Source: Hippophae tibetana (Eukaryota; Streptophyta; Magnoliopsida; Rosales; Elaeagnaceae). From it: DNA of 64,000 nucleotides. Position 1 is the first letter of the stretch. Every line of letters starts with the position of its first letter. The position numbers and the translations under genes were made by a program. Positions 12,771-26,010 of the stretch are shown here, piece after piece. A model generated the notes under the pieces. That model was not told the DNA's origin, did no database searches, and saw nothing but the letters and a program-made list of their open reading frames with translations. Location of the stretch: NCBI GenBank assembly GCA_037013495.1, contig CM072809.1, forward strand, positions 7,573,001-7,637,000, written 5' to 3'.

Positions 12771-13529
12771 AAGATTAGATTAGACTTGAAAATCATATGA
12801 TATATGTACCATTCGCATGATATGTTTGTGTCATGTCATGTTCGTAAATATGTGTTGGTTGATTGAATAAAAAATTTAAACAATTTTTTAAAATAAATTA
12901 TTTATTATATTAAAAGTAATATGACCCTTAAGGAATTATATTTATTTCACTCGTATTAAAGAATTATTTTTCATGTCATTTATACAATCAAACTATTGTA
13001 GTTTTTTTCATTTATAATTTTGTTTCATACAACGGTGTTTCATATCAGTGTTAGATTTGAAACATCCAAAATAATTAAATGGTATATATAGAATAACTTT
13101 CAAATTTTCATTTAGAGTAGAGTTAAAACTCATATAATATCTATCTAAATTAATTATTCATATGTTTCACATTTGATATCTTAAAAAATATTTTTTTTAT
13201 TAAAATATGAAATAAAAACATGTAAATGTGAAAATAAAATTCTATTTATAAAAAAATTAATTACATAAATGGTAGAATTGACACAAAAATAAATTGATGA
13301 TTAAAGGAGTTTTTGCTGCAAATCCAATATGTGAAATCAAAGATATTTATAGGTGCAACAAATTAACTGCGTGTCTCAGAGGCTGTATAATTTTATATCA
13401 AATATCTCCATCTGTGTCGCAAAGCAAAGAAGGTTATTAGTTATTTGTGTTATTTGTGATGGGACTCTCGTGTGTGTATGAGATCTGCGAGTAGATTCGG
13501 ATTCATATATAGTAGTATTATTCTTTACA

Positions 13530-16500
13530 TGTATTACCTTTTTTCTCTCTCTAAATTATCGAGCATAAAGTCACTCGTACCAAATACCTAATCAAATTAT
13601 TACCCAAAAAAAAAAAAAACCTAACCAAATTATTACCCAAAAAAACCTAATAACCAAATTAGTAAAATTAAAACGAATTCTTAACCAACTAAAATTCATT
13701 TACTCAACGTAATCGATTTATCTTCCAACGATTAGTGCAATAAAGCTGACCCTGATGACTTTTAAATTCTAATGCCTAATGGTCAGGAATTGTCCTCACT
13801 TAAATTTTCATTACTAAAGTCATTTTCGAAAGGATTTTGATTTATAATTTATAATTTATAATGTTTTGATTAAATAATTAATTTTTTGACTTTTTGACTT
13901 TTTGTAAGAAAAATTATTAATGTATTTGATAATAAATTTTATTTAATGATTTTAAAGGAAAAAATAAAAATTTCTACACGTTATAAGATAACGCTTTATA
14001 TTTTTTCGATTTTTTTCGTTATTATTTAATTTTTTAAGTTTTTTTTTTAATTATTTATTCAAAAATGATAAGACTTCATTTACTCTAGAAAAAATGTGTA
14101 CTGAAAATTAAAAAAATTAAAAATATGATTAATTTTTTTTTAAAGATTATGAATCATCTTATATTTTTAAAAATAAAAAATCATTATCAAATATAATTGA
14201 TTAAAAAAATCATCCTAAATAATTGAGTTTATTGACATAATATCGTTTGTTTACGTGATAGAGTTACTTAAGTGAGTATTTTTCTTGACAAATGAAACAT
14301 TCTATAAATTTCCAACTTCAAATCTTAATTATCTGCCACCATAAATCCAAAATAGGAAAAATATTCAACACGTTTATTTGGGAAATGTTCCAGTTGTGCC
14401 TTAAGTGTAATTTAATTCTATAATTTTTAATTATAATATTTAATTTAATCATAATTTTAAAAAATGTGTAAATTACTTATAAAAGATGATGTTTAGTCAT
14501 TTTTATAAAAAAATTAAGATTAAAATTTATATTTTTTCATAAATAAATGATTAAAATAAATCTTATAAAACCTATATATATGAAATTTTACTAACCCCAC
14601 CCAAATATTAAAAACCATTAAAAGAAGCAAATAACAATATTTTTGAATATACCTACTAAGAATTTAGGAAGACAAAAGAAAAAAAAGGGAAATAATACCA
14701 TGATTCAAACATTTTATTATTATTAGTTTTGAACTTTTGTTATAATGTAATTGCATTACTAAAATTATTTCTTTTTTAAAAATTGTTTAAAAGATGTATT
14801 TATTACAATCATTTTGTTATTTATTAGTGTACTAAAAAACTATCAAAAATTATATAAAAAAGTAGAGAATAATTAAAATGGTATACAATAAAATTAGCAA
14901 TTCATAAAATATATTTATAATAGAATTTTTTTTATATTTATTGGTGTAAATAGTTATAAAAATGAATTATTGTCTTTTATACAAAATAAATAAATAACAC
15001 TAAAAAATAATTGTATTTATCATAAAAATATTTTATTATTTATTAGTATATACATAATAAACTAACAAAACAATCATTTATAATAAGTATATTTATTATA
15101 TAGACATTAATATTTATTGATGTACAAAAAAAAACAAAAACAAAACCCAAAACAATATACAATAAAATTAACAAAATAACTAATTATAAGAAGCTTGTTT
15201 ATTATATATAGTGGTATTTAGATATTTATTAATGTAAAAAAATTAATAAAAAACAGATAATATATATAATAGATAATAGTAATAGATAAAAAGAAAGAAT
15301 GTGATAATAATCAAAATACTAGTTAGGGACAAAAGCAAAAGTTGTATATACTACTATATTCCCTTTTTACACTGTTTATGTAATATAATTATCATTGAAA
15401 TTGCAACTTTATGTTCTGTTATATTAATAATAGTCGTACACAAATCACAGTTGCCAGAATTAAAATTTATATCGTTTAAATAGCACTCACAAAAAGCTAT
15501 AATGATCTTTCGTATTTTTATTTATGGTATCCTGCCAATAATTTGCAACTTTAATCGAGTATCTTTACTTTAAAATAGACAAATAGAAAAGCCACGAAAT
15601 TAAGATTCATTAAAAAAAAAATATTTTTGACTTAATTCGCATAGTGTTCTACCATTAACAGTTTTTTTTTCTTCTAAATCATAGGTTATACTCGCGTAAA
15701 AATATCATTTTATTTAAAAAATTAATATAGATTTTTGGGATAAACTTATAATCCAGATTATATAACTCCCAAACCCTGTATCATTGACACAAATTCAAAT
15801 CTCTTCTAATAACATTTTTTTATTTAACAAAAAAATTAATACTTTAAAAAATTCAATTAAAAAAGTTCCCATATGACAGGATGATTACCAAATAAAACCC
15901 CTTACATCTTCTAATCTCATAATAAAAATATAAACAATCAAAAACAATAAAAAGAATATTCTTAAAATTTATAATTTTAAAATATTATTATTTTTATAAC
16001 TTTATTATATATTTTTATTATTAAAAAAATATGATACATTATTTTATATTAAATGTTACTTAAATTAAACTATAATTATTTAAATTTATTTAATATTTGT
16101 TAAGTATCTTTGTCACACATCGACTAGTTAATAAAGTAGTAAAACTGATTATAAGTTTGAATGATCATTAATTTAATAAGATCTTATTAAATTTAGTTAG
16201 ATCCAACTTTATAACATGGTATCAAAGCTCGACTTAGTCTCTATGTGTTTGAATCTAATTGGGTTCTACTATAATTTCATGATAACGCTAATTTTTACTT
16301 TTATCTGTCGTATGAAGGAAGACCGTTAAGTATCCTTAACTTAATAAGAACTTATTAAGTTAAGTTAGTTCCGAGTTTTTAATAATATTAAAATTCGTTT
16401 AATTAAAAAAAATGATATTATTGAAATGATATTTTTATTATTATAAATTTTTAATATATTATTTTTTTAGTAGATTAAGATTATGCATTCCTTTTAAAAT

Positions 16501-19400
16501 GAGAGTAAATAATGTACAGGAAAAGCAACGACATACATAAACTATACAAAATCTTAGAAAGAAAATTTAGGTAAAAATTACACACTCTAAGTTTTTATTT
16601 AGTTAATAATAAGGAACATGATCACGATTCTAGATATTATTATATTTAATTTAAATATTAATTTATAATAGAGTAAAATATTATAAGAATATTTATTTCT
16701 CGATAGCTCTTAAAAATATGCTACAATTTTGTATTTTTTTTCAGTATAATCATTTATTTATTTTTTATTTTATCTTATTTAGAAGTTAAAAAAGTTATTT
16801 TTTTTTAATTTTTGATTAATTTATAAAATTTTAATTTAATTTTAATATTATCATTATTTTAATTTTAATATACACAACAATAATAATATTTTTATTTTTA
16901 TTGAATTAAAATTTTATTATTATTGCTATTCTTATTTTGTTTTCGTTCCCGAGTCAAACATAACCAAAAAATTTAAGAGTAAATTAAGAATATATTTTTG
17001 GCGATGCATTCTTTGGCCAAAGTACCGCGCGAGAATATATATCATATGTAATTCTTATCATTACAATATTAAACTTGCTAAAAAAACATATTAAAAATTA
17101 AATTTTTTGAAAGTTTGAAAGAAAATATAATATTAAAATAATAAATATATATATAATATTATACATTAATAAAAATAATATATATTAATTAATACGAGTG
17201 GTCGGTCATTTCGTTGCTGTTTTTAAAAAATTTAAAACTGCACAACCCGCTAACTTTCATTTTCTCTCTTCTTTGCTACTTAGCTTAACTAGGATTAAAA
17301 TATAGGGTTTAAATTAAAGAGCCGGGTTCGGCTATCACGGCATGTTCCATTCATTAATTAACATATTATGTTGGTTCGTACTTAGTAGTTTATTAGTTAC
17401 ACCTAATTTATTAATCAATAAGCCTATAAATAAAGATTATATTTGCCTTTATTATTAATTCATAAGTTTATTTTGACTCCGTTGGATCATGCTTAACGGT
17501 TGACACGATTCATAATCCATTTAACCTGTTATTTAGAAAAATATTAATCAGTGGGAGTCAAACTCTGCACCTTTAATATATCAAAATTAACTCTACTTAG
17601 TATATTATATTTACGTTTGATAATATATAAATATATTTATATATTTAATATTAATTTTATAAAATTTAGTTTTAAACCAATGTAACATGGGTGAACCCGC
17701 TACATGATGCCGGCCACGAGCTTTGCAATCCTTTTTTTTTTTGTTCGCATGTCGTACTCTCCCAATCTAATATATGTTTTTTTTCTTCTTTATAACATAA
17801 TATACATCTATCTTTTTAAATTATATTAAAAATAAAATCATATAAATAAAATAAAATATATCGTCCGACCTCCTCCACATTAACAAAGCACAACATAAAC
17901 TTAAAAAAAAAAATGTTCCTTTAGGGCTTTCCCAAACATACGCAGATTCTATGAATATATATATATGGTGGGTTTACGCAATTATCACACAGTTGCAGAA
18001 CTATGTTTGGCTTTCCCAAAAGATGTCGAAAAAAAAATTAAAAAGAGATAGTTCACATCCAATGAGTCAAGCAAATTAAGCCAAAAATTTGTATATATTT
18101 TCTTTTATATATGGAGGATTTCGACCTTTATTTTTCTTTAGTTAGAACTAATTAGAGTTGCATTCAAATGATTTTGTCTGGCACAAATGGATACTTTAAT
18201 TTTATGTTCATTATTGAGGGATTGTAAGGCAAAGACAAAACCACCTGTCAATAAAAGAATACGGAAATTGTCAAATTTACAATAGCGGTTGATATATACT
18301 TGAATTTCATAATGTAAACTTTTTTTTTATAGTATGAGTCCTATATATATACGGTGAAAAATGAAAGTAAATTCTTACAAGTATGTGAAATATTTACCTA
18401 TATATGTTTAATAATTATGTATAAATTTTACACAATTATGTTAACATTAGAAAAATAATAATTAAAGTTGTCAATAGTGTAAAATAGAGAAGAAGAAGGA
18501 GAAAAAAAAAAAGACTGTGCAGAAGATAGATGGTAAATTTTATAACAAATTGTTATAAAAAAGTTTTTAAGATTTCGTAAAAAAATTTAACACACAAGCT
18601 TCCAAAAGATTGAGCATAGTGACTTGTTAGTGGTAGGCCCCTTGTTAAGGATGTTGGGACTTAAATTCACTGCATTTAAACCTTCCACAGTTCCCAACTT
18701 GCCATGTAGCTACAACTTTCTAGCTGTCCCCGAATGCTTTGCATAATACCTTTATCAAAGTTACGATTCGTATTTTATCGGTGAATAATAGAAACCATCG
18801 TTAATGTAAAAATCTAACAACTTTTTTTAAGTCAATCGTAATAGAAATTATTACTAATTTTAATATTATAATTAATTAAAAAAATTATATATTAATATTA
18901 TAATTAATTAAAAAAATTATATATTAAAATTATATTTTTATATATTTTTTATTATATAATAAAAATACTTTTAATGTTAAACACACTATATTTTAAATAA
19001 TTAAAATAATTTTTTTTCTCTTATATATATATATATATATTAAATAATGTTAATATTTTAAATAATTTAATATAATAAGAATTATCTTACATTTTTTAAG
19101 TCTATTTTTAAACAAATATTAAAATTTAGTAATCATAATCAAATAATAAGAAACCAATTATCCATTCATAATATTGCTTAAAAAAATTATTTAAATTTAT
19201 TATAAAATAATTATGATTATTAACATAATTATTTCTTTGATTATCAACCTTATATGCAATGATATATGATTTTTGTAGGTAATGAAGAGAGGACAGTTGG
19301 AACAAGTTATTATATATTGGGAAAATGAAAGGCAAGTCCACTAAATGAAAGTGAATTTTGGTATATTACTTATTAAATAAAATAATAAGCCTATTATATT
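13530..19400. repeat. segmental duplication, copy A
   Basis: At least seven blocks occur here in the same order and orientation as in copy B (20,830-24,960): about 13,560-13,800, 14,310-14,390, 14,594-14,725, 15,425-15,620, 17,195-17,245, 18,600-18,830 and 19,250-19,320. The best blocks are about 85-90% identical by eye; for example both contain CACAAATCACAGTTGCCAGA followed by GCACTCACAAAAAGCTATA. The spacer between blocks is AT-rich and poorly alignable. No gene is visible. Copy A is longer partly because it holds a small LTR element at 16.1-16.4 kb. Confidence 0.75.
16111..16390 (+). mobile_element. TRIM-like LTR remnant with primer-binding site
   Basis: A segment beginning TGTCACACATCGACTAG at 16,111 and ending ATAACA at 16,216 is followed at once by TGGTATCAAAGC (16,217-16,228), a near-perfect Met-tRNA primer-binding site. 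A partial second copy of the LTR's 3' half (AATAAGAACTTATTAAG..TTAGTTCC) lies at about 16,320-16,385. The size (LTR about 106 bp) fits a TRIM. No protein is encoded. Confidence 0.55.
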
Positions 19401-20014
19401 TATAAAAATTATTATAAAAGTTTATTCGGTAAAGATTGTATTACCCCACTTTTCCAAATGATACAGACGCATTTCATATATTTTATTAAAACAACAAAAG
19501 TTAAATAAAATAGATAAATTAATGATTTTTTAAAAGAATCATGGCCTTTTTAAGTTTTTAGTATTTGAGAAAATGAGACTCTTAATTAATATTTCAAAAA
19601 TATATTTTATTCTGGTTATTTTTATTGATAGTTAACATGATTTAAATATTAAAAATTTAACATATTTGTTCTTAAATTTTTTTCTATATATAATCTTAAA
19701 TAATTATTAGTATAAAATTAAATAATACAAAAGATAATAATTATAAATATGAGATATTTTTATCTAAATCCAAACTTGAAATTTAAAAATAAAATAATAA
19801 TTTTTAGATCATAACATCCTATCATGCTTTTAAAACCGACGTGAACGATTGTTACTCTTTATTAACATTAGCCCGACGTTAGCCCTTTTCGCTTTGATGA
19901 TATCACTCATCTATCATTATTCAGTGTTAGTGAGCATTGATATAACCTCTAAAATAAACTTTCATAGATATAAAAATTTACAATTATGATCTTCCACTCT
20001 AAAACCAAATAATA

Positions 20015-20395
20015 TGAATGATTGAAGAAATATTAAGAAGAAGAAGAATGAATGAATAATTCTTCAATGCCTTTAATGATATACTATAAGGTATATATAT
20101 CTAATAAGTACATGGCAAAAAGTAATACCATTATAATAACCAATTTGAGTAGAACACATTCCTACAAATTAGGTTTGTAAGAAAAAGACCTATTTATCCA
20201 TATTTAAATAATGTGTTATTCAATTGGGTTATTATATTTCATACATATTTTAGAACTTACTTCTATGATGACCAATATAAGTTAGGTGACTTTGTAAATT
20301 TAATTACACAAATCATCCTTACATTTTGGGTGATTTTGTAGATTCCTTAGTAGTATTCCTCCCTAGTATCTCTCTGTTTGTGATGAGAATTATCA
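20015..20395 (-). mobile_element. solo or truncated copia-type LTR
   Basis: On the minus strand a 381-bp unit starts TGATAATTCTCATCAC and ends CAATCATTCA. It is followed after a 3-nt spacer by TTGGTTTTAGAGTGG, which resembles a degenerate primer-binding site. A CTTCTTCTTCTTAATATTTC tract near its 3' end is typical of copia LTRs. It lies between the two copies of the segmental duplication. No second LTR was found, so it is probably truncated. Confidence 0.45.
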
Positions 20396-20829
20396 CGAAA
20401 GGTGTATTATTTAATACCAAATAATTTGAATTCATTTATTTTTATTAAAAAAAATGAATAAAATTGAAAGATTTATTATTTTCCGAGAGAATCATAACTT
20501 CTCAAATTTCTAAATTGTGATGTTTTATCTAATAAATAGAAATCTAAAATGTAATTTTGTGAAAATTAATTGAGTATAATTATCTTTTATCCTTATTTAT
20601 ATATAAAGAGAAAAATGTCATAAAAATGTTCATATTTTTGTCATTTTTATATTTATTTTATTTTAATAATAAATATTAAAAAGGGACCCATAAGTAAATG
20701 ATAGGATGAATAGGCTGTCACGGGCACAGGGATAAACAGTAATATTTTAAATCATTTGTGTAATTACGAAGAAAATTTTAAATATAATATTTACATAATT
20801 ATATAAATATTACATGCATAGATATATGA

Positions 20830-23800
20830 CAGGTTTTCTCTCTCTCTTTAAGCATGGAGTATAAAGTCACTCATATCAAAACATCTAATCAAATATTTAC
20901 CAAAAAAAAAAAAAAAAAAACCTAACCAACTTACTATATATATAAAAAAACTTCTAACCAACTAAAATTTATACCACCATATTAATGTACCCAACACCTA
21001 AAATCAATTACTCAACACAATCTATTTATCTTCTGGCGTTTAGGACAACAAAGCTGACCCGATGGCTGTTGATGCCTAATGTTTAGCCATTGTCCTCACT
21101 TAAATCTTTAATACCAAATTTATATTTGATAATGATTTTTTTTATGATTTATCTATAATTTTTAATTCTTTCACCAATATGTTTGATATTAAATTTTATT
21201 TAGTAATTTTAAAGAAAAAATTGTTTGTTAAGGCTTTCTGTTTTTATTTTATTTTTCAAAACTTCAAACATTAAGAACTTTTTAAAAAAAATTTAAATTT
21301 ATAATTATTTTTTCACTATTTATACATGCAAAAATTATAAGACTTCAATTACTCTCTTGAATAAATGTTTCGTTAACACGAAGAAAAAAACAAAAATACC
21401 ATTAAAAATATTTTTTTAAAAGATTATGAATCATTCTATATTTTAGTGGTGATTGTTTAAAAATATGATAATTAAAATCAAAATAAAAAATCATCATCAA
21501 ACATAAATAATTAAAAAATCATTTAAAAGGATTAAAATTAAGAATCAAAATCATAATCAAACACCCTAAATAAGTTGAATTTATTGAAACAATAAAATTA
21601 ATTGACATAATAAAAGTAGTTAAATAAGTATTTTTCTTAACAAATAAAATTTTCACCTTCAAATTTTAATTATCTGCCACCATTAATCCATAATTGGCAA
21701 TATATTTAACACCTTTATTTTGGAAAATATTAAGGGAAAAGGTTTTAATGGTCTAGTAATTTTGGACAAATTAGCATTTTACTTGTATAGTTTTCAATTT
21801 GAGAGTTAATTAATTTAGTCTTATAACTTTAAAAGATGTAAAATTTAGTTGTAGAAAGTACAATTTAGTCATATTTTTTAGATTTTAGAATTAAAATGCA
21901 TGTTTTTTTTAAAATTATAGAATTAAAAACGTTATAATTGAAAGCTATTCTAATAAAATAATTATTTTATAAAAGTTATAGAAATTCTCGCAGCCTAATC
22001 CAAATATTAAAGACCATTAAAAGAAGTAAATAACGATATGAGAGGAAATGGCAGCTAAAAATTTAAGAACAACAAAGGAAAAAGAAGAAGGAATAATACC
22101 ATGATTCAAGCATTTTATTATTAATATATTTGTTAAGTTTGGAGAAAAGTTGTAATAGAGTATCTTTATCATCAACTCTTGATCGGATGTTACATAATCA
22201 ACTTCGTTAATTTTCTGACGCTCACAATGCATCACTTAATTCACAATAAAAATAAAATAAATTTGGTATAAATTTGGTATATTATATTTATATTAATAAT
22301 AATCATACACAAATCACAGTTGCCAGAGTTCAAATTTATATCGCTCAAGTAGCACTCACAAAAAGCTATAGTGATCTTTTTGTATTTTTATTTATGGTTC
22401 CTGCCAATTATTTGCAACTTTAATTGAGTATCTTTGCTTTTTAAAATAGACAAATAGAAAACCCTCGAAATTAAGATTCATTAAAAAATGGTCAGATGGT
22501 TACTAATACTAAACCCCGTTAGATTTTCTAAGCTCACAATGAAAATTAACAATTAATGCTTAAAGCCATCTCTCTGTGTCGCAAAAATATTTTTTTTAAA
22601 CAACAAAAATAACATTCTTATAATTTCTAATTATATAAATAATATCGTTTATAAAATCAATTTATATATTTTCTATATTAAAATATTATTTTAAATTTAA
22701 TGTTATTAATTAAAATTTATTCAAATTAAAATAAGATCATATAGATTTTAACGTTAAAAGCAATTTAATTGAATCATTTTCAATGTTATTATAATGTTAA
22801 TTTTGTTATCATAAATTCTAAATATGTTATTTTTTATAATTTTTATTTTTTAAAACTATGTATTTTTTTTAAAGAAAAATATTACCAATTGTATATGAAA
22901 AGTATCAACATATATAAAACTATACCTTAGAAATCTAACTTAATTTGGTGAAAATTTTGTCAATTGATTTCTATGTGTTACAAATAGTCTAATGTAAGTG
23001 TTTAATTGTCGGTAATAAAAATAATCATGAAAATGATTCTATATATTTTATATTTAATTTAATTATTAATTTATAATAAAATGTAAAATATCCGAATAGC
23101 ATAAAAAATGATTATTTTCACATATCTTTCAAAAATATGTTAGAATTTTATATTTATTTATTTTATTTTATTTAAAAATAAAAATAAAAAGTTAAATTTT
23201 TAAATTTAATTCATTTATAATGTTATAAATTTTATTTTAATATTATCAATATTTTGATTCAAAATATATATAATAATAGTTATTATTTTTATTGAGATTA
23301 ATTTTTATTATCATTAATATAAGTATTATGTTTTAATCGTGAAAAGTAAACATTAACCTAAGATTTTAAGAACACATTTTTGACAATATACTTTTAACCA
23401 AAGTAAAAAATCTCATATTTAAAAGTAAATCAACGTCAAAAAATTTAACATAATACAAAATTTAAAAACAAAATATATTACTTAATATGATGGTTGGTCA
23501 TTTCACCGTTGTTTTTAAAAAAATTAAAACTAGAAAAATCCTCTAATTATGTATTTAATTTATTATTTATATTTTTTTAATATTAGATTTATTTGCATAA
23601 CTAACAATCCATATCAAACAAAAACACCCTACCCATTTAGACTCAAATCATAACCTAATATTAAAGATCAATTATTTAACTACATCATTTAAATATATTT
23701 TCATATTCCATTGAATTCATATATACAGTAAGAAATAACTAAACAAATCAAAACTCAAAAATACAAATGAATTTATAACAATATCACATCATTTTTATTA

Positions 23801-24960
23801 CGATTAATAAGATATCTAGTATTTATTTGGATTTGGGTAATATGTTTTGTTTACATAGATCTATTTTCTCGTTCACTTTGTATGCGTATAAATAATGTAA
23901 ATTGAACCCTAAATTTAGAGGTTAAAACTCAAAATATTAATTTATTAAGAGAAATAATATATCTTAATTATATATCTAATTTATTATTTATATTTTTTAA
24001 AACGTGACTTATTTACCCACGTAACAACAAGTGACAAGCCCCTTGTTAAGGATGTCGCTGGTGGGCTTAAGTCTTTGACCCACAGTGATGAAACCTTCCT
24101 CAGTTGCCAGTTTGCCATATAACTACAACTTTCTAACTGCCCCCGAATACTTTGCATGTTCTTTCCCCCGTTTGCCAATGCTCTTATCAAAGTTACGATC
24201 CGTATTTCGTGGGTGAAGAATAGAAACCATCATTATTGTAAAAATCTAACATTTTTTTGTTAAATTAATGGTAACAGCTTAAATTTAGATAAAAAATTAT
24301 TATTATAATTTTAAAATTCTGATTAATTAAAACTAAAATTATATATTATTATTATATATTTTTATATACATTTTATTACATAATAAAACATATTTTTAAT
24401 ATTATATAACATAACTTTTTAAAGAATTTAGTATAGTAAGTATTATGTTATATTTTTTATTTTTAAATAGAAAAAAATACTCTACGAGTCACTAAAAATA
24501 TGTCATTTAGATATTTTAGTTATGTAATTTTTTATATCGAATACATATTTTATTAGAAAATAAATACCGTAAGCATAATTATGTGATTAAAGTTCTTTTT
24601 CTTTACTATAAAAATTAACACTTTAGTATTATGTGATTAAAGTGTATTAATTTTAATTTTTTAGTAAATTATGTGTGCATAGAAAAACTACATGATTAAA
24701 ATATTCTAATAATATAAAATAAGTAATCTCACTTACTAATCACTTTTTAAATAAATATTAAAATTAAAAATCATGATTAAACAGTGAGAAAATTTAAGGT
24801 TATTCATAAAAACTATCTAAAATTAGTGCAAAACAAAACAATAGTAACTATTAACATGATCATTTCTGTAATCATAACCTTATAGCGTAATGATACATAA
24901 TTGTTGTAGGTATTGAGAGAATATTAATTTTAATTTTGTTATTATATATCAATTTAGATA
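20830..24960. repeat. segmental duplication, copy B
   Basis: Direct, collinear partner of copy A. Matching blocks: about 20,850-21,120, 21,655-21,725, 21,990-22,125, 22,290-22,490, 23,490-23,540, 24,015-24,260 and 24,880-24,950. The block at 24,015-24,260 (GCCCCTTGTTAAGGATGTC..., ...CAAAGTTACGATCCGTATTTCG) repeats 18,600-18,830 with small changes. The open frame at 23,984-24,190 lies over this block but its partner in copy A has no matching frame, so it is not called a gene. Confidence 0.75.
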
Positions 24961-25589
24961 TACGTATATAAATGTGTAATTATTATTTGAAAAGAAAAAA
25001 AAAGTTGTTACGTTATTTACAATAAAAAAAATTGTAATAGAAAATTATGTTTACATGTATTAAAGTAATTAATCTGACTAATTTATAAAAGTGAATTGTC
25101 AGATCAATTTATCTAAAAAAATTACTAATCATACTTTGAGGACTTTTTTTATTGAAATAATTTGATGACCAAGTACATTGATTTAATTTTCAACTTGTTG
25201 CCTCCTTAACCTTAAGGATTTCAAATCAAATATGAAAAGAGCTGGGCTCTTCTAAGAAGCCTCGTAACAAGAAGTCAGTAGGCCTTATAAAAATAAAAAT
25301 AAAAATAAAATTTAGTAGGTCCTGAAATCTTGAAAAAATAACTTAACGCGCCCAAATCAACAAAACTAAAAAGAAATAAAATCATTTATGTAAGTAATAT
25401 GAGTGTTCATTATTTTCGTGGATAAAATATTTATCTATAAATTTATTTTTAGGCTTGTTATCAAGTCTATCGAGAAAAAGTTAAACAAATGTTCGAGTTT
25501 CAGATAATTATACTTCGAATATATTTTTGATAACTACGACACATATGATTATATTTATGTATTTAATAGCATATGTTTATAAATCTGAA

Positions 25590-26010
25590 ATTATTTTTAA
25601 CTCTAAAATATGGAATATAATATGCTAAAAGATATTAGATAAAATATACTCTAAAATAAGATATGCTAAAAGATATTAGATAAGATATACTTTAAATTAT
25701 ATTTAAAATCTTTATCATAAAAGATAACATAAAATCTATTTTTTAGATAAGATATACTCTAAATTATAGTTGAAATCTTTAGTATAAAAGATAACATAAA
25801 ATCTATTTTAAAAGAAATCTATTTTAAATGTGAGTTATCTTAATTAATGAGAATTATTAATCCTATTTGTAATAGAAGAGATATTTATCAATTACATAAG
25901 ATTTTACAAGTTTTAATTTTTCTTATAAATAAAACTCATTACTCATTGTTTCAATTAAGCACACAAGAACATTATTCTATTCTTCTTAATTTCTCTCTCT
26001 TATTTTACAA
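25590..26010 (+). repeat. internally repeated AT-rich segment, possible LTR remnant
   Basis: The phrase GCTAAAAGATATTAGATAA(A/G)ATATACT is present twice between 25,622 and 25,700. A longer unit ending ATAAAAGATAACATAAAATCTATTTT is duplicated at about 25,680-25,815. It is followed by TTATAAATAAAACTCATTA and a CT-rich stretch ending TATTTTACA, a layout like the R-U5 part of a copia LTR. No primer-binding site follows, so the element class is uncertain. Confidence 0.3.

Noticed and set aside
23984..24190. 68-aa minus-strand frame in duplication copy B
   Set aside because: The homologous block in copy A does not preserve the frame, arguing against coding selection.
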